A stretch of DNA of 64,000 bases from the NCBI GenBank assembly GCA_040505895.1, contig JBEVXU010000018.1, forward strand, positions 124,001-188,000, in the 5' to 3' direction. Below, one piece after another: positions 1-7,644 of the stretch. Source of the stretch: Vondammii sp040505895. Its GTDB lineage: Bacteria; Pseudomonadota; Gammaproteobacteria; Chromatiales; Chromatiaceae. Under the pieces are notes generated by a model, which saw only the letters and a list, made by a program, of their open reading frames with translations, did no database searches and was not told where the DNA came from. A program made the translations under genes and the position numbers. Numbering within the stretch: the first letter of the stretch is position 1; each line of letters opens with the position of its first letter.

Positions 1-75
1 TGGTTCGGGATCAGCAAAAAAACCTGGAGAGTTGCCGCTACCTGGGGGATCATCCATGGGTCTTCCTTGACCTAA
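1..75 (+). CDS. possible 3' end of a gene cut by the window edge
   Basis: Frame 1 is open from the first base to a TAA at 73-75 and would encode about 24 residues rich in Trp, Ile and Ala (begins WFGISKKTW, ends HGSSLT). It could be the C-terminus of a membrane or small-domain protein. The other two forward frames are also open for 68-100 bases, so the frame cannot be decided from this window. No family is recognised. Confidence 0.2.
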   Translation, partial: WFGISKKTWRVAATWGIIHGSSLT

Positions 76-209
76 ATCCTTTTTCATCTCGTCCTTAGCT
101 AGATAGTAAAACAATGGCTTTAACGATTGCACTGAAAAGGGTGTAGGTAATTTCCTATAAGCCGGAGTAGTTACCAGTGCAATTGATTTCCCACACTATT
201 TCTCAACCT

Positions 210-1898
210 TCATTCGACATAGAGGAAACGCTTGATCTTCATTGTGGGTGTTTTTACGAATGGCTCTCGCTGCTCAATTATCTGGTTGAGACGACTAAAA
301 CTGGAGACACGACTGTTGACGGTCACTTTGATCTCATCAAGCAGGGACTCAATTATGGACCTTAGCTCAGTCTCACTGAGCCCCTTCTTGCCATATATTT
401 CATCCAGTTTGTCGTAATCAAGATAGATTCTGGCAAGGATCTTTCCTTCACGCTCAAATACCAACGATTCCAACACCACATCCTGCTCGTTGATCACCCC
501 TTCAATCTCTTCCGGATAGATATTTTCACCACCAGGACCAAGTATCATGTTCTTTAAGCGCCCACGGATATAGAGATAGCCGCCATCACCAATGTAGCCG
601 AGATCTCCCGTTCTAAACCATCCGTCATCGGTGAACACCTCGGCGGTTGCCTCCGGTGCTTTGTAGTATCCCTGCATCACATTCCCCCCCTTGATCTGTA
701 CCTCACCTTCACCACTGACAGGGTCGGGACTGTCTATGCGGATCTCCATCCCTGGGAAGACCGGGCCTGTGGCACGAAGTCGGGTATCTGACGGTTTGGC
801 ACCTGCAACCAGCGGTGCTGTTTCTGTCAGACCGTAGCCGATTGCGTAAGGGAAACCCGCCTCTTTAAGAAAGCGTTCTGTTTCAGTAGAGACAGCAGCT
901 CCACCGATGCCGAAAAAGCGAAGTTTCCCACCAAAGGTTTCGAGCAGCTTCTTACCGGCCAGACGGTTAAGCATTTTGCGAATAAAGGGAACACGATAGA
1001 GTGTACGGATCAGTAGATTTGCAGAAAATTTCGGTTGAATCCGCATCTTGTAGATCTTCTCGATCACCAGCGGCACACTGAGCATCACAGTTGGATGCAG
1101 TTTGGCCATCGCCGGCAACAACACCCCGGCGGTAGGTGGTTTTTTCAGATAATTAATACTTGATCCACAGCGTAAGGGGATAAGAAATCCAAGGGTACAC
1201 TCGTAGGTGTGTGACAACGGTAGAATTGATAGAAAGCGATCCTCTGGCTCTACAGGAAATACCTCCACTGCCGCCTCGACATCAAACATCAGATTTCCAT
1301 GACTTAACATCACTCCTTTTGAGTTACCGGTAGTACCCGAGGTGTAGATGATGCAGGCAAGATCATCGGCCATAACCTTTGCCACACCCCCCTGCCGGCA
1401 GCCTAAGACTTGGGTTTTTCTATTGGGTGACTTGATAAACTCTCTGACGCCCGCCCTGAGGCTTTTCGACAAGGTATCCTTAGAGGCATCCGGGGGAATT
1501 AAGTCGAACTCATCAAGGAGGAGCATCAGCTTCATGCTCTCAAAGCTGAACTCCTCAACCTTTGAGTAGAGGTGCTCAGAGACAAACAGTGCCTTGCACT
1601 CACCATGTCTGAGGATATGGTGAACCGCATCGGGATGAAACTCCGGCAATATCGGCACGGCCACCGCCCCCATGGTGGTGATGGCGAAATAGGCCACGCC
1701 CCAGTTAGGCATATTTTCACCAAGAATTGCTACCCGGTCACCGGGGAATATAGACTGTTCCTGTAGGTAAGCCTGCAATACACCCACCTGCTCACCGAAC
1801 TCCCGGTAGCTGTATCCACCACCATCAACCCAGGAGAGACAAGCATTGTCTGCATACCGCTCTACACTGTTGTCAATCAACCCCTTTAATGTCGTCAT
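210..1898 (-). CDS. AMP-dependent long-chain fatty-acid--CoA ligase (FadD/LCFA-CoS family)
   Basis: Predicted to activate a fatty or other carboxylic acid with ATP and CoA to acyl-CoA via an acyl-adenylate. The P-loop-like signature YTSGTTGNSKGVMLSHGNL is present, followed by GYGLTETAP and, near the C-terminus, GWFRTGDLGYIGDGGYL and the hinge RGRLKNMI. About 562 residues, normal for the family. Start chosen at 1898: GGAAAG lies 7 bases upstream of this ATG. The frame stays open to 1970, but that extension runs into a repeat element (1958 onward) and has no ribosome site. It is transcribed alone, and nothing nearby fixes the substrate. The adenylation family is clear; substrate preference is unknown. 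Confidence 0.9.
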   Translation of the reverse strand: MTTLKGLIDNSVERYADNACLSWVDGGGYSYREFGEQVGVLQAYLQEQSIFPGDRVAILGENMPNWGVAYFAITTMGAVAVPILPEFHPDAVHHILRHGECKALFVSEHLYSKVEEFSFESMKLMLLLDEFDLIPPDASKDTLSKSLRAGVREFIKSPNRKTQVLGCRQGGVAKVMADDLACIIYTSGTTGNSKGVMLSHGNLMFDVEAAVEVFPVEPEDRFLSILPLSHTYECTLGFLIPLRCGSSINYLKKPPTAGVLLPAMAKLHPTVMLSVPLVIEKIYKMRIQPKFSANLLIRTLYRVPFIRKMLNRLAGKKLLETFGGKLRFFGIGGAAVSTETERFLKEAGFPYAIGYGLTETAPLVAGAKPSDTRLRATGPVFPGMEIRIDSPDPVSGEGEVQIKGGNVMQGYYKAPEATAEVFTDDGWFRTGDLGYIGDGGYLYIRGRLKNMILGPGGENIYPEEIEGVINEQDVVLESLVFEREGKILARIYLDYDKLDEIYGKKGLSETELRSIIESLLDEIKVTVNSRVSSFSRLNQIIEQREPFVKTPTMKIKRFLYVE

Positions 1899-1957
1899 TG
1901 GTCTGCTTTCCATGGTTTTTCTTAATCTCGATAGGACAAAGAGGTAAATAAACTTAA

Positions 1958-2100
1958 TGGCCTTGCACAATAATCCTCAAGTTGACGGTAGGAGCGAACT
2001 TGTTCGTGAAGAACACGCCTCGGAGTCAATTGTGAACAGGTTCATCTTCTACAAGTGCAACTTTTTCCAGCTCGGTAGTTTTCAGAAATATCTGCATAGC
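1958..2100. repeat. decayed MITE/REP-like element (same family as 18015-18161)
   Basis: The left end TGGCCTTGCACAATAATCC (1958-1976) differs at only two positions from the left end of the element at 18015. It is followed by the core GGTAGGAGCGAACTTGTTCG and GAAGAACA, as in that copy. The right end is poorly conserved, with only GCATAGCC near 2095 matching, so the boundary is approximate. It sits between the acyl-CoA ligase start and the end of hupF. Confidence 0.6.
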
Positions 2101-2109
2101 CGGGAAAAA

Positions 2110-2409
2110 CTATTTGCCTTCAGGAGGCTCGACTACCCGCCTGCCGGTGGCTAAATCAGGAAAATAACTGTCTACATCCAGCTCTTCCCCCCGCATCACC
2201 GCTTCGACGGCTGCAAGTGCATCCTCTATCTTCGCTGCTTCCTCCTCACTAATTACCTCGCGTGCGTGCCCCAGAGAGTTGAGTACCCACACCCCCTCCT
2301 CCTGAGGTCCGATCAGCAGAGTGCTGATAATCCTCTCGCCATCACGGCCACGACAGCGTGCGCTGTGCTCATACTGTTCAATAATCTGCATAGGGAGACC
2401 GATACACAT
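2110..2409 (-). CDS. hupF: HypC/HybG/HupF-family hydrogenase assembly chaperone
   Basis: 99 residues starting MCIGLPMQI, the family signature in which Cys2 binds the Fe(CN)2CO precursor and the hydrogenase large subunit. The middle GPQEEGVWVLNSLGHAREVISEEEA fits the HupF subgroup better than short HypC, as does the extended C-terminus. The protein would help mature a [NiFe] hydrogenase in the cytoplasm. No hydrogenase structural or hyp gene lies within this window, so it is an orphan here. The subgroup (HupF versus HypC) is judged by eye. The 3' end abuts the repeat at 1958-2100. Confidence 0.8.
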   Translation of the reverse strand: MCIGLPMQIIEQYEHSARCRGRDGERIISTLLIGPQEEGVWVLNSLGHAREVISEEEAAKIEDALAAVEAVMRGEELDVDSYFPDLATGRRVVEPPEGK

Positions 2410-2540
2410 AACCCTTTCCCGACGATGGCAACTTTGACGTTCTATTCAGAGATTATAACCCTGCGTTCGACCCCACATTAAACATCAGGCGTAGAGCCAA
2501 GTCACATTTCATCCACCTCTTCTGTCAACATGCCTCCAGA

Positions 2541-2858
2541 TTGGGAATTATAGTTGTAGTGAGTTATTGTCAGAATATGAACCGAGTCTCAGTCAAACTG
2601 AGCCTTGATGATTGCCCTGATGGGTTAACCGGCGAAGAGTTCCCCTTACCCGCCAGAGCCGATGTCTACGACGCACTCACCTCAAAGCGCCACTACAAGC
2701 AATCTTATGACCATTTGGCAGCTGTTGAAACAATCAAAAAGGGCCGTGGCACTCACTTTCAGCCCGGTATCGTTGATGCTTTCCTGGTGGTAAAACAAAA
2801 GTTTGACATGATCACTCAAAAACTCGAAGATTCAGAATCTTATAAGCCATGCGAATGA
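2541..2858 (+). pseudogene. remnant of an HD-GYP phosphodiesterase domain
   Basis: The 105-codon frame contains GEEFPLPARADVYDALTSKR (about residues 31-50), then HYKQSYDHLAAVETI and GTHFQPGIVDAF. This is the C-terminal end of an HD-GYP c-di-GMP phosphodiesterase domain (family pattern IPLxARIxAxADVYDALTSxRPYK). The catalytic HD and GYP motifs are absent. Compared with the family pattern, about four residues are missing between PLPAR and ADVYDAL. The first 30 residues show no match. It is best read as a decayed fragment; expression is doubtful. Confidence 0.6.
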
Positions 2859-3048
2859 ATGTGATAGAGAGCACGCCTCTGATCATTTACTGCATCAAGC
2901 TTCCATAAACTGGACTACTATTAGGCGTAGTGTCTCTATGATTGTAGTCATAATATAGTGTCCTAAACACGGTGTGAACCGTCAGATGAATAAAGAGGCA
3001 AGCCAGTAGTTCTAAGACCCTTCGATTAGGTCTTGGCGGCGAAGCAAT

Positions 3049-3960
3049 ATGAATAACAGAGCAGAAAACGGCACCCGACAGAATTTCGATGGCAAGGAGT
3101 GCATCTACTACGATGGTTACTGGATTCGTTACTATCCCGAACCGCAAGACACTCTCGGCAATAGAAAAAAACTGATCGACAGTCTGACCCGCCGTGCATT
3201 CCACCATACTGAGACAGGCATCAATACCCCTGGGTACCGAATGGAGGAAGCAAGAGCCGCCTATGATATGGAGACCGATCCGGCGAAAAAGCGTGTTAAC
3301 GCCGCTATTCTTGCCGGCGCGCTCTTCAATCGGGCAACCGATATTTTCACGGCCATCGTAAACCTTGAGGAGCAAGGGGTTCAGATCACTCACGGTAATG
3401 AGCTGATGAAACAGTGCAGTAACTGTTTCAAAGAGGCGCTGGAACTTGGAAAGCAAGTTAAACACTACAGTGGCCAAGAGGGAATAGATGAGCTTTGGGG
3501 TGAACCCTTCAAGGCGTTTACCCAACCCATTTCCCAGCTATTCTCAGCCCGCTACCGAAAAATCGCCCAGGCCATGCGGGAGATCGACCTCATTATCGAT
3601 CATTTGGTTGAAGCATTCAGCGGTGAGAAGCGTCTTGTCGGTATTGAACAGGCCCTGCGGGAATACGGCCGAGCATCGAAGCTGCAAATGGAGATAATGA
3701 AAAGCGACCTCGATTTTTTCACTATCTGGCCAATTTACATCTCATCTCGAGAAAGAGTAGAGGAGTTCGAGCCGGTGAAGGAGGATGAACCTAGTGTCAA
3801 CTTGCTTCACCGTATGTCCAAGGCGAAGAAACTTCTACTGGCAGGTTCGTCGCTTATCACCTATATTTCCGGTGCAAGGGTTCCAATGCCGGAAAGTACC
3901 CGGTTATTTGCTAAGCGGTGTGATATTTTTCGTACAACATGTGTACTCTTAGCTGATTAG
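3049..3960 (+). CDS. hypothetical protein upstream of, and in frame with, a Ser/Thr kinase
   Basis: 303 residues, no recognised domain. It begins MNNRAENGTRQNFDGKECIY, is largely helical by composition, has Cys residues near the middle (KQCSNCFKEAL), and shows no signal peptide or membrane segment. The region around residues 75-130 resembles helical-repeat proteins in spacing, but I cannot assign a family. Its TAG stop at 3958-3960 is in the same frame as the following kinase. The kinase glycine loop begins only about 20 codons later, with no ATG, GTG or TTG between. The two may therefore be one split protein or a tightly coupled pair. Confidence 0.7.
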   Translation: MNNRAENGTRQNFDGKECIYYDGYWIRYYPEPQDTLGNRKKLIDSLTRRAFHHTETGINTPGYRMEEARAAYDMETDPAKKRVNAAILAGALFNRATDIFTAIVNLEEQGVQITHGNELMKQCSNCFKEALELGKQVKHYSGQEGIDELWGEPFKAFTQPISQLFSARYRKIAQAMREIDLIIDHLVEAFSGEKRLVGIEQALREYGRASKLQMEIMKSDLDFFTIWPIYISSRERVEEFEPVKEDEPSVNLLHRMSKAKKLLLAGSSLITYISGARVPMPESTRLFAKRCDIFRTTCVLLAD

Positions 3961-4020
3961 GCAGGATCAAAAATCGAGAATCTGACCCGTACCACCATTG
4001 GGAAATTTCAGATCCGAAAA

Positions 4021-5262
4021 ATGCTCGGAAGGGGTGCGACTGCCTCCGTTTACCTCGCCGAAGACCCGTTCACCAACGTCGAAGTAGCGATAAAAATAGC
4101 TCACCAGAGCGTTATGGACGATCCTGAAACCGGCTATCGCTTCAAAAAGATGTTTATGAATGAGGCGAGTCTGGCCGGCAAGCTGCGACACCCTCATATC
4201 GTCTCGGTCTACGATGCGGGTGTAGAGCATGACATGCACTATATCGTCATGGAGTATGTCGCTGGATCCACCCTTAAGGCGTTCTGTAAGCCGGAGAAAC
4301 TTCTGCCTACTGACGATGTCATTGAGATCATCTTCAAGTGCTGCAATGCTCTGGAACATGCTCATCTGTTCGGCCTGATTCATCGTGACATCAAACCTGG
4401 AAATATTCTTACCACCGGTGGCACCGACGTAAAAATCAGTGACTTCGGTACGGCATTGTTGACCAACTCAGAACTCACTCAAGTGATGGATGCGGTTGGC
4501 ACGCCAAGCTATATGTCCCCGGAACAGTTGAGCAATCAGACACTAAGCCAGCAGACAGATATCTACTCTTTGGGTGTGGTGATGTACCAGCTCCTTAGTG
4601 GCAAGCTCCCCTTTAAGGCTTCAAACCAGTATGAACTGACCCAGAAGATCACCCATCAGCCTCCCGTACCACTGGAATCGGTTCGTAGTGGTCTGCCTGA
4701 CGGCGTGGTCAATATCGTCAACCGCTGTCTGGATAAGGATCTGGATAAACGTTACAACAGTTGGATGGATGTCGCCCGTGATCTTTCGGCAGCTCATGAA
4801 CAGCTCAACATCTCTCCCGCCGTAGAGGTCTCAGATAGCAGAAAATTCAACAGTCTAAAGACCCTCAGCTTCTTCAAAGAGTTTACAGATGTCGAATTGT
4901 GGGAGATGTTGCGGATAAGTAAGTGGCGCTACTTCAAGGCGGCAAAGACACTGCTCGAAGAGGGCAAAATTGGCGGCTCGATTTTTATTCTCGCCTCCGG
5001 CGATGCACGGATAATGAAAAATGATGCCTTTCTCGGTGTTATTGAGACAGGACAGTGTTTTGGTGAAATGGCCTACATCCACGGCATGAAAAAACCTCGT
5101 ACCGCCAGCGTAGTCAGTAACTCACAAGTCACCGTCATCAAGGTAAAGAGTGAAGCACTGCAGCGAGCATCGATTGAGCTGCAGACAAAATTCAATAAAG
5201 AGTTGCTGCGCACTCTCGCCGAGCGGCTTGAGAAGACCTCGGTTATGGCTTCATCCATCTGA
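4021..5262 (+). CDS. Ser/Thr protein kinase with C-terminal cyclic-nucleotide-binding domain
   Basis: Numbering from the ATG at 4021: glycine loop GRGATASV (3-10), ATP Lys25 in VAIKIA, catalytic HRDIKPGN (121-128), DFG (141-143) and GTPSYMSPEQ, so an active Hanks-type kinase. Residues about 285-400 (from FFKEFTDVELWEML through GQCFGEMAYIHG) form a cNMP-binding/Crp-like domain, so activity is probably tuned by a cyclic nucleotide. The true start is unclear: the same frame upstream encodes IGKFQIRKMLGRG, the expected first strand of the kinase fold, back to a TAG at 3958. CTG 3982 and ATT 3997 are the only near-start codons there. Cytoplasmic; likely co-transcribed with 3049-3960 and the SDR gene. 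Confidence 0.88.
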   Translation: MLGRGATASVYLAEDPFTNVEVAIKIAHQSVMDDPETGYRFKKMFMNEASLAGKLRHPHIVSVYDAGVEHDMHYIVMEYVAGSTLKAFCKPEKLLPTDDVIEIIFKCCNALEHAHLFGLIHRDIKPGNILTTGGTDVKISDFGTALLTNSELTQVMDAVGTPSYMSPEQLSNQTLSQQTDIYSLGVVMYQLLSGKLPFKASNQYELTQKITHQPPVPLESVRSGLPDGVVNIVNRCLDKDLDKRYNSWMDVARDLSAAHEQLNISPAVEVSDSRKFNSLKTLSFFKEFTDVELWEMLRISKWRYFKAAKTLLEEGKIGGSIFILASGDARIMKNDAFLGVIETGQCFGEMAYIHGMKKPRTASVVSNSQVTVIKVKSEALQRASIELQTKFNKELLRTLAERLEKTSVMASSI

Positions 5263-5269
5263 ACAAACC

Positions 5270-5983
5270 ATGAGTGGTAATCTTCTGATCACCGGCAACA
5301 GTGCCGGACTGGGGTATGGCCTGACGGAGGTTTACCTCTCCAGAAGCTGGAACGTATATGGCCTCAGCCGCCGTGGCTGTCGTGATCTTGCGGGGCCGTT
5401 GCAGGATATTCGTTGCGATCTCGAGGACCGGGAAGCAATCCCGTTGGCCCTGGAGAGCCTGCTTTCGGGTATTGAGCGACTGGAACTGGTTATTCTCAAT
5501 GCAGGGATACTTGGTGATATGAAAGACCTTCACCAAGCCTCCATGAAAGAGATAGAGCAAGTCATGGAGATCAATGTCTGGTCCAACAAACTGCTCCTCG
5601 ACTGGCTGATCGACTCCGGTATTGTGATCAAGCAGGTCGTAGCCATCTCCTCTGGTGCATCAGTCAGCGGTAACCGGGGATGGAACGGCTACGGCATCTC
5701 CAAAGCGGCCCTTAATATGATGACTGCACTCTATGCCGCTGAACTACCGAATATTCACTTCAGTGCACTGGCACCGGGTATTATCGATACTGCGATGCAG
5801 GAGTACATCAGCTGTGAGGTGGACGGCAAAAAATTCCCCACTGCCGGTCATCTGAAGAGTGTCCGTGAAAGCGGCGATATGCCAGACCCAGTCTCGGCAG
5901 CTACAGCGATAGCGGATGCCATTCCCCAACTGCTAATGTTTCCCAGCGGCGACTATATCGATATTCGTAAGATGGGGAGCTAG
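5270..5983 (+). CDS. short-chain dehydrogenase/reductase (SDR family)
   Basis: 237 residues. Nucleotide-binding TGNSAGLGYG near the N-terminus, NAG in VILNAGILG, catalytic Ser in AISSGAS and YGISK (Tyr-x-x-x-Lys). Classical NAD(P)-dependent oxidoreductase; substrate unknown. The ATG at 5270 is 8 bases beyond the kinase stop. An upstream in-frame extension into the kinase gene is ignored because it has no homology-like content and the Rossmann motif begins right after this ATG. Probably in one operon with the kinase and the following radical SAM gene. Confidence 0.9.
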   Translation: MSGNLLITGNSAGLGYGLTEVYLSRSWNVYGLSRRGCRDLAGPLQDIRCDLEDREAIPLALESLLSGIERLELVILNAGILGDMKDLHQASMKEIEQVMEINVWSNKLLLDWLIDSGIVIKQVVAISSGASVSGNRGWNGYGISKAALNMMTALYAAELPNIHFSALAPGIIDTAMQEYISCEVDGKKFPTAGHLKSVRESGDMPDPVSAATAIADAIPQLLMFPSGDYIDIRKMGS

Positions 5984-5993
5984 TGCTCTTCCA

Positions 5994-7502
5994 ATGTCGA
6001 AGATTATTCTCGCCACCCTCAATGCCCGTCACCTTCACAGCTCCCTTGGCCTGCGCTATCTGCTTGCCAATATGGGGGAGTTGAGAGAAAAAACCGCCAT
6101 CCGGGAATTCACTCTGGAACCCTGGCCTACCGATATCGCGGAGAAGCTTTTGGCAGCGCAGCCGCAGATCATCGGTATCGGTGTCTATATCTGGAATATC
6201 GAGCAGAGCCGTCGCCTGGTTGCACTGCTAAAGGTGGTCAGCCCGGAGACAATTATCATTCTCGGTGGGCCGGAGGTGAGCCATGAGTGGCAAAACCAGG
6301 AAATCGTGGATCAGGCAGACTACCTGATCACCGGCCAGGCTGATCTCGTGTTTGCACAGCTCTGCCGGGAGATACTTAACGGTAATCCTCCCGAGGAGAA
6401 AGTGATCCACCCTCCTCTCCCTGATCTCAGTCAGCTCGCCTCGCCCTACCCTCTCTATAGTGACGAGGATATTGCTCACCGTCTGATCTATGTAGAGGCC
6501 TCACGGGGCTGCCCATTCAAATGTGAATTCTGCCTCTCTGCACTGGACAAAAGCACCCTGGCATTCCCTCTGGCCCCATTTCTTGCCGAAATGGAACAGC
6601 TACTCGCCCGTGGCGTACGCCACTTCAAGTTTGTCGATCGTACCTTCAACCTCAAGCCGGATCTCAGCTGTGCCATTCTTGAGTTCTTTCTGGAGAGGAT
6701 GGATGAGCCGCTGTTTCTCCATTTTGAGGTGATCCCGGATCAGTTGCCGGATCGACTGAAAGCACTGCTACAGCATTTTCCTCACGGCTCTCTGCAACTT
6801 GAGGTGGGTGTACAGACTTTTAATCCGGTGGTACAGAAGCGGATCAGCCGCAAACAGAATAACCAGGCGACAGATGAGAATCTCCGCTGGTTGAGAGAGC
6901 ATACCAATGCCCACATCCATGCCGATCTCATCTTTGGACTGCCGGGGGAAGATATCAACAGTATTGCGGAGAGCTTCGACCGGATGGTTACCCTGGCACC
7001 CCACGAGGTACAACTGGGGATTCTGAAACGATTGAAAGGCACCCCTATCATCCGCCACAGCGATGGGTATGGGATGCGTTACAACCCCAATCCCCCCTAC
7101 GACATACTCCAGACCAGCTGCATCGACTTCGCTACCATGCAGCGCCTGACCCGTTTCACCCGTTATTGGGAGATGATCGCCAACTCCGGCCGTTTCAAGG
7201 AGAGTCTGCCTGCCATACTGGGTGAGTCGCCCTTTAAACGTTTTATACAACTCAGTGACTGGCTCTTTCGTACAACAGAACAGGTACACCGGATTGCACT
7301 AAAACGACTCTTTAAGTTGCTCTACAGAGGAATGACAAGTGAACTGGATTTCACAAAGGAGAGAGCGACCGAGGTGCTGACTAAAGATTTTTCGTGCTGT
7401 GCAATAAAGGGCCGACTCCCTTTTCTCACACCAGCCTCATCAACCGTCACTGCCGCTAGCGTAAAAAAGAGCCACAGCGACCGACAACAGCGTCACGGCT
7501 AA
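5994..7502 (+). CDS. B12-binding radical SAM protein (DUF4080-type C-terminus)
   Basis: 502 residues. The N-terminal about 150 residues form a cobalamin-binding-like Rossmann domain (IIGIGVYIWN, IIILGGPEVS). The radical SAM core follows, with the cluster motif CPFKCEFC (CxxxCxxC) after VEASRG, then HFKFVDRTFN and LQLEVGVQT. The layout matches the uncharacterised B12-radical SAM proteins with a DUF4080 tail. The reaction is unknown, possibly methylation or rearrangement. It starts 10 bases after the SDR stop, so it is likely co-transcribed. Confidence 0.88.
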   Translation: MSKIILATLNARHLHSSLGLRYLLANMGELREKTAIREFTLEPWPTDIAEKLLAAQPQIIGIGVYIWNIEQSRRLVALLKVVSPETIIILGGPEVSHEWQNQEIVDQADYLITGQADLVFAQLCREILNGNPPEEKVIHPPLPDLSQLASPYPLYSDEDIAHRLIYVEASRGCPFKCEFCLSALDKSTLAFPLAPFLAEMEQLLARGVRHFKFVDRTFNLKPDLSCAILEFFLERMDEPLFLHFEVIPDQLPDRLKALLQHFPHGSLQLEVGVQTFNPVVQKRISRKQNNQATDENLRWLREHTNAHIHADLIFGLPGEDINSIAESFDRMVTLAPHEVQLGILKRLKGTPIIRHSDGYGMRYNPNPPYDILQTSCIDFATMQRLTRFTRYWEMIANSGRFKESLPAILGESPFKRFIQLSDWLFRTTEQVHRIALKRLFKLLYRGMTSELDFTKERATEVLTKDFSCCAIKGRLPFLTPASSTVTAASVKKSHSDRQQRHG

Positions 7503-7644
7503 TTTTCAAAAGATGGACACTCCTGCAGCACCAGCTCAAGAGTAATACAGAAAGTCGCGTGGCACTATGTGGAGTGGTTTCTCGATCCTCGATAGGTCAT
7601 GGTATCGCATGGGAAAAGAGCTCCAAACCCCTGTCTTTACCGAG

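Noticed and set aside
1899..1970. 24-codon N-terminal extension of the acyl-CoA ligase
   Set aside because: It runs into the repeat element at 1958, has no ribosome site, and the ATG at 1898 has GGAAAG at a good distance.
3958..3960. TAG as pyrrolysine codon
   Set aside because: No PylSBCD genes are seen in the window and Pyl use in such a kinase is not expected; a mutation, read-through or misread base is simpler.
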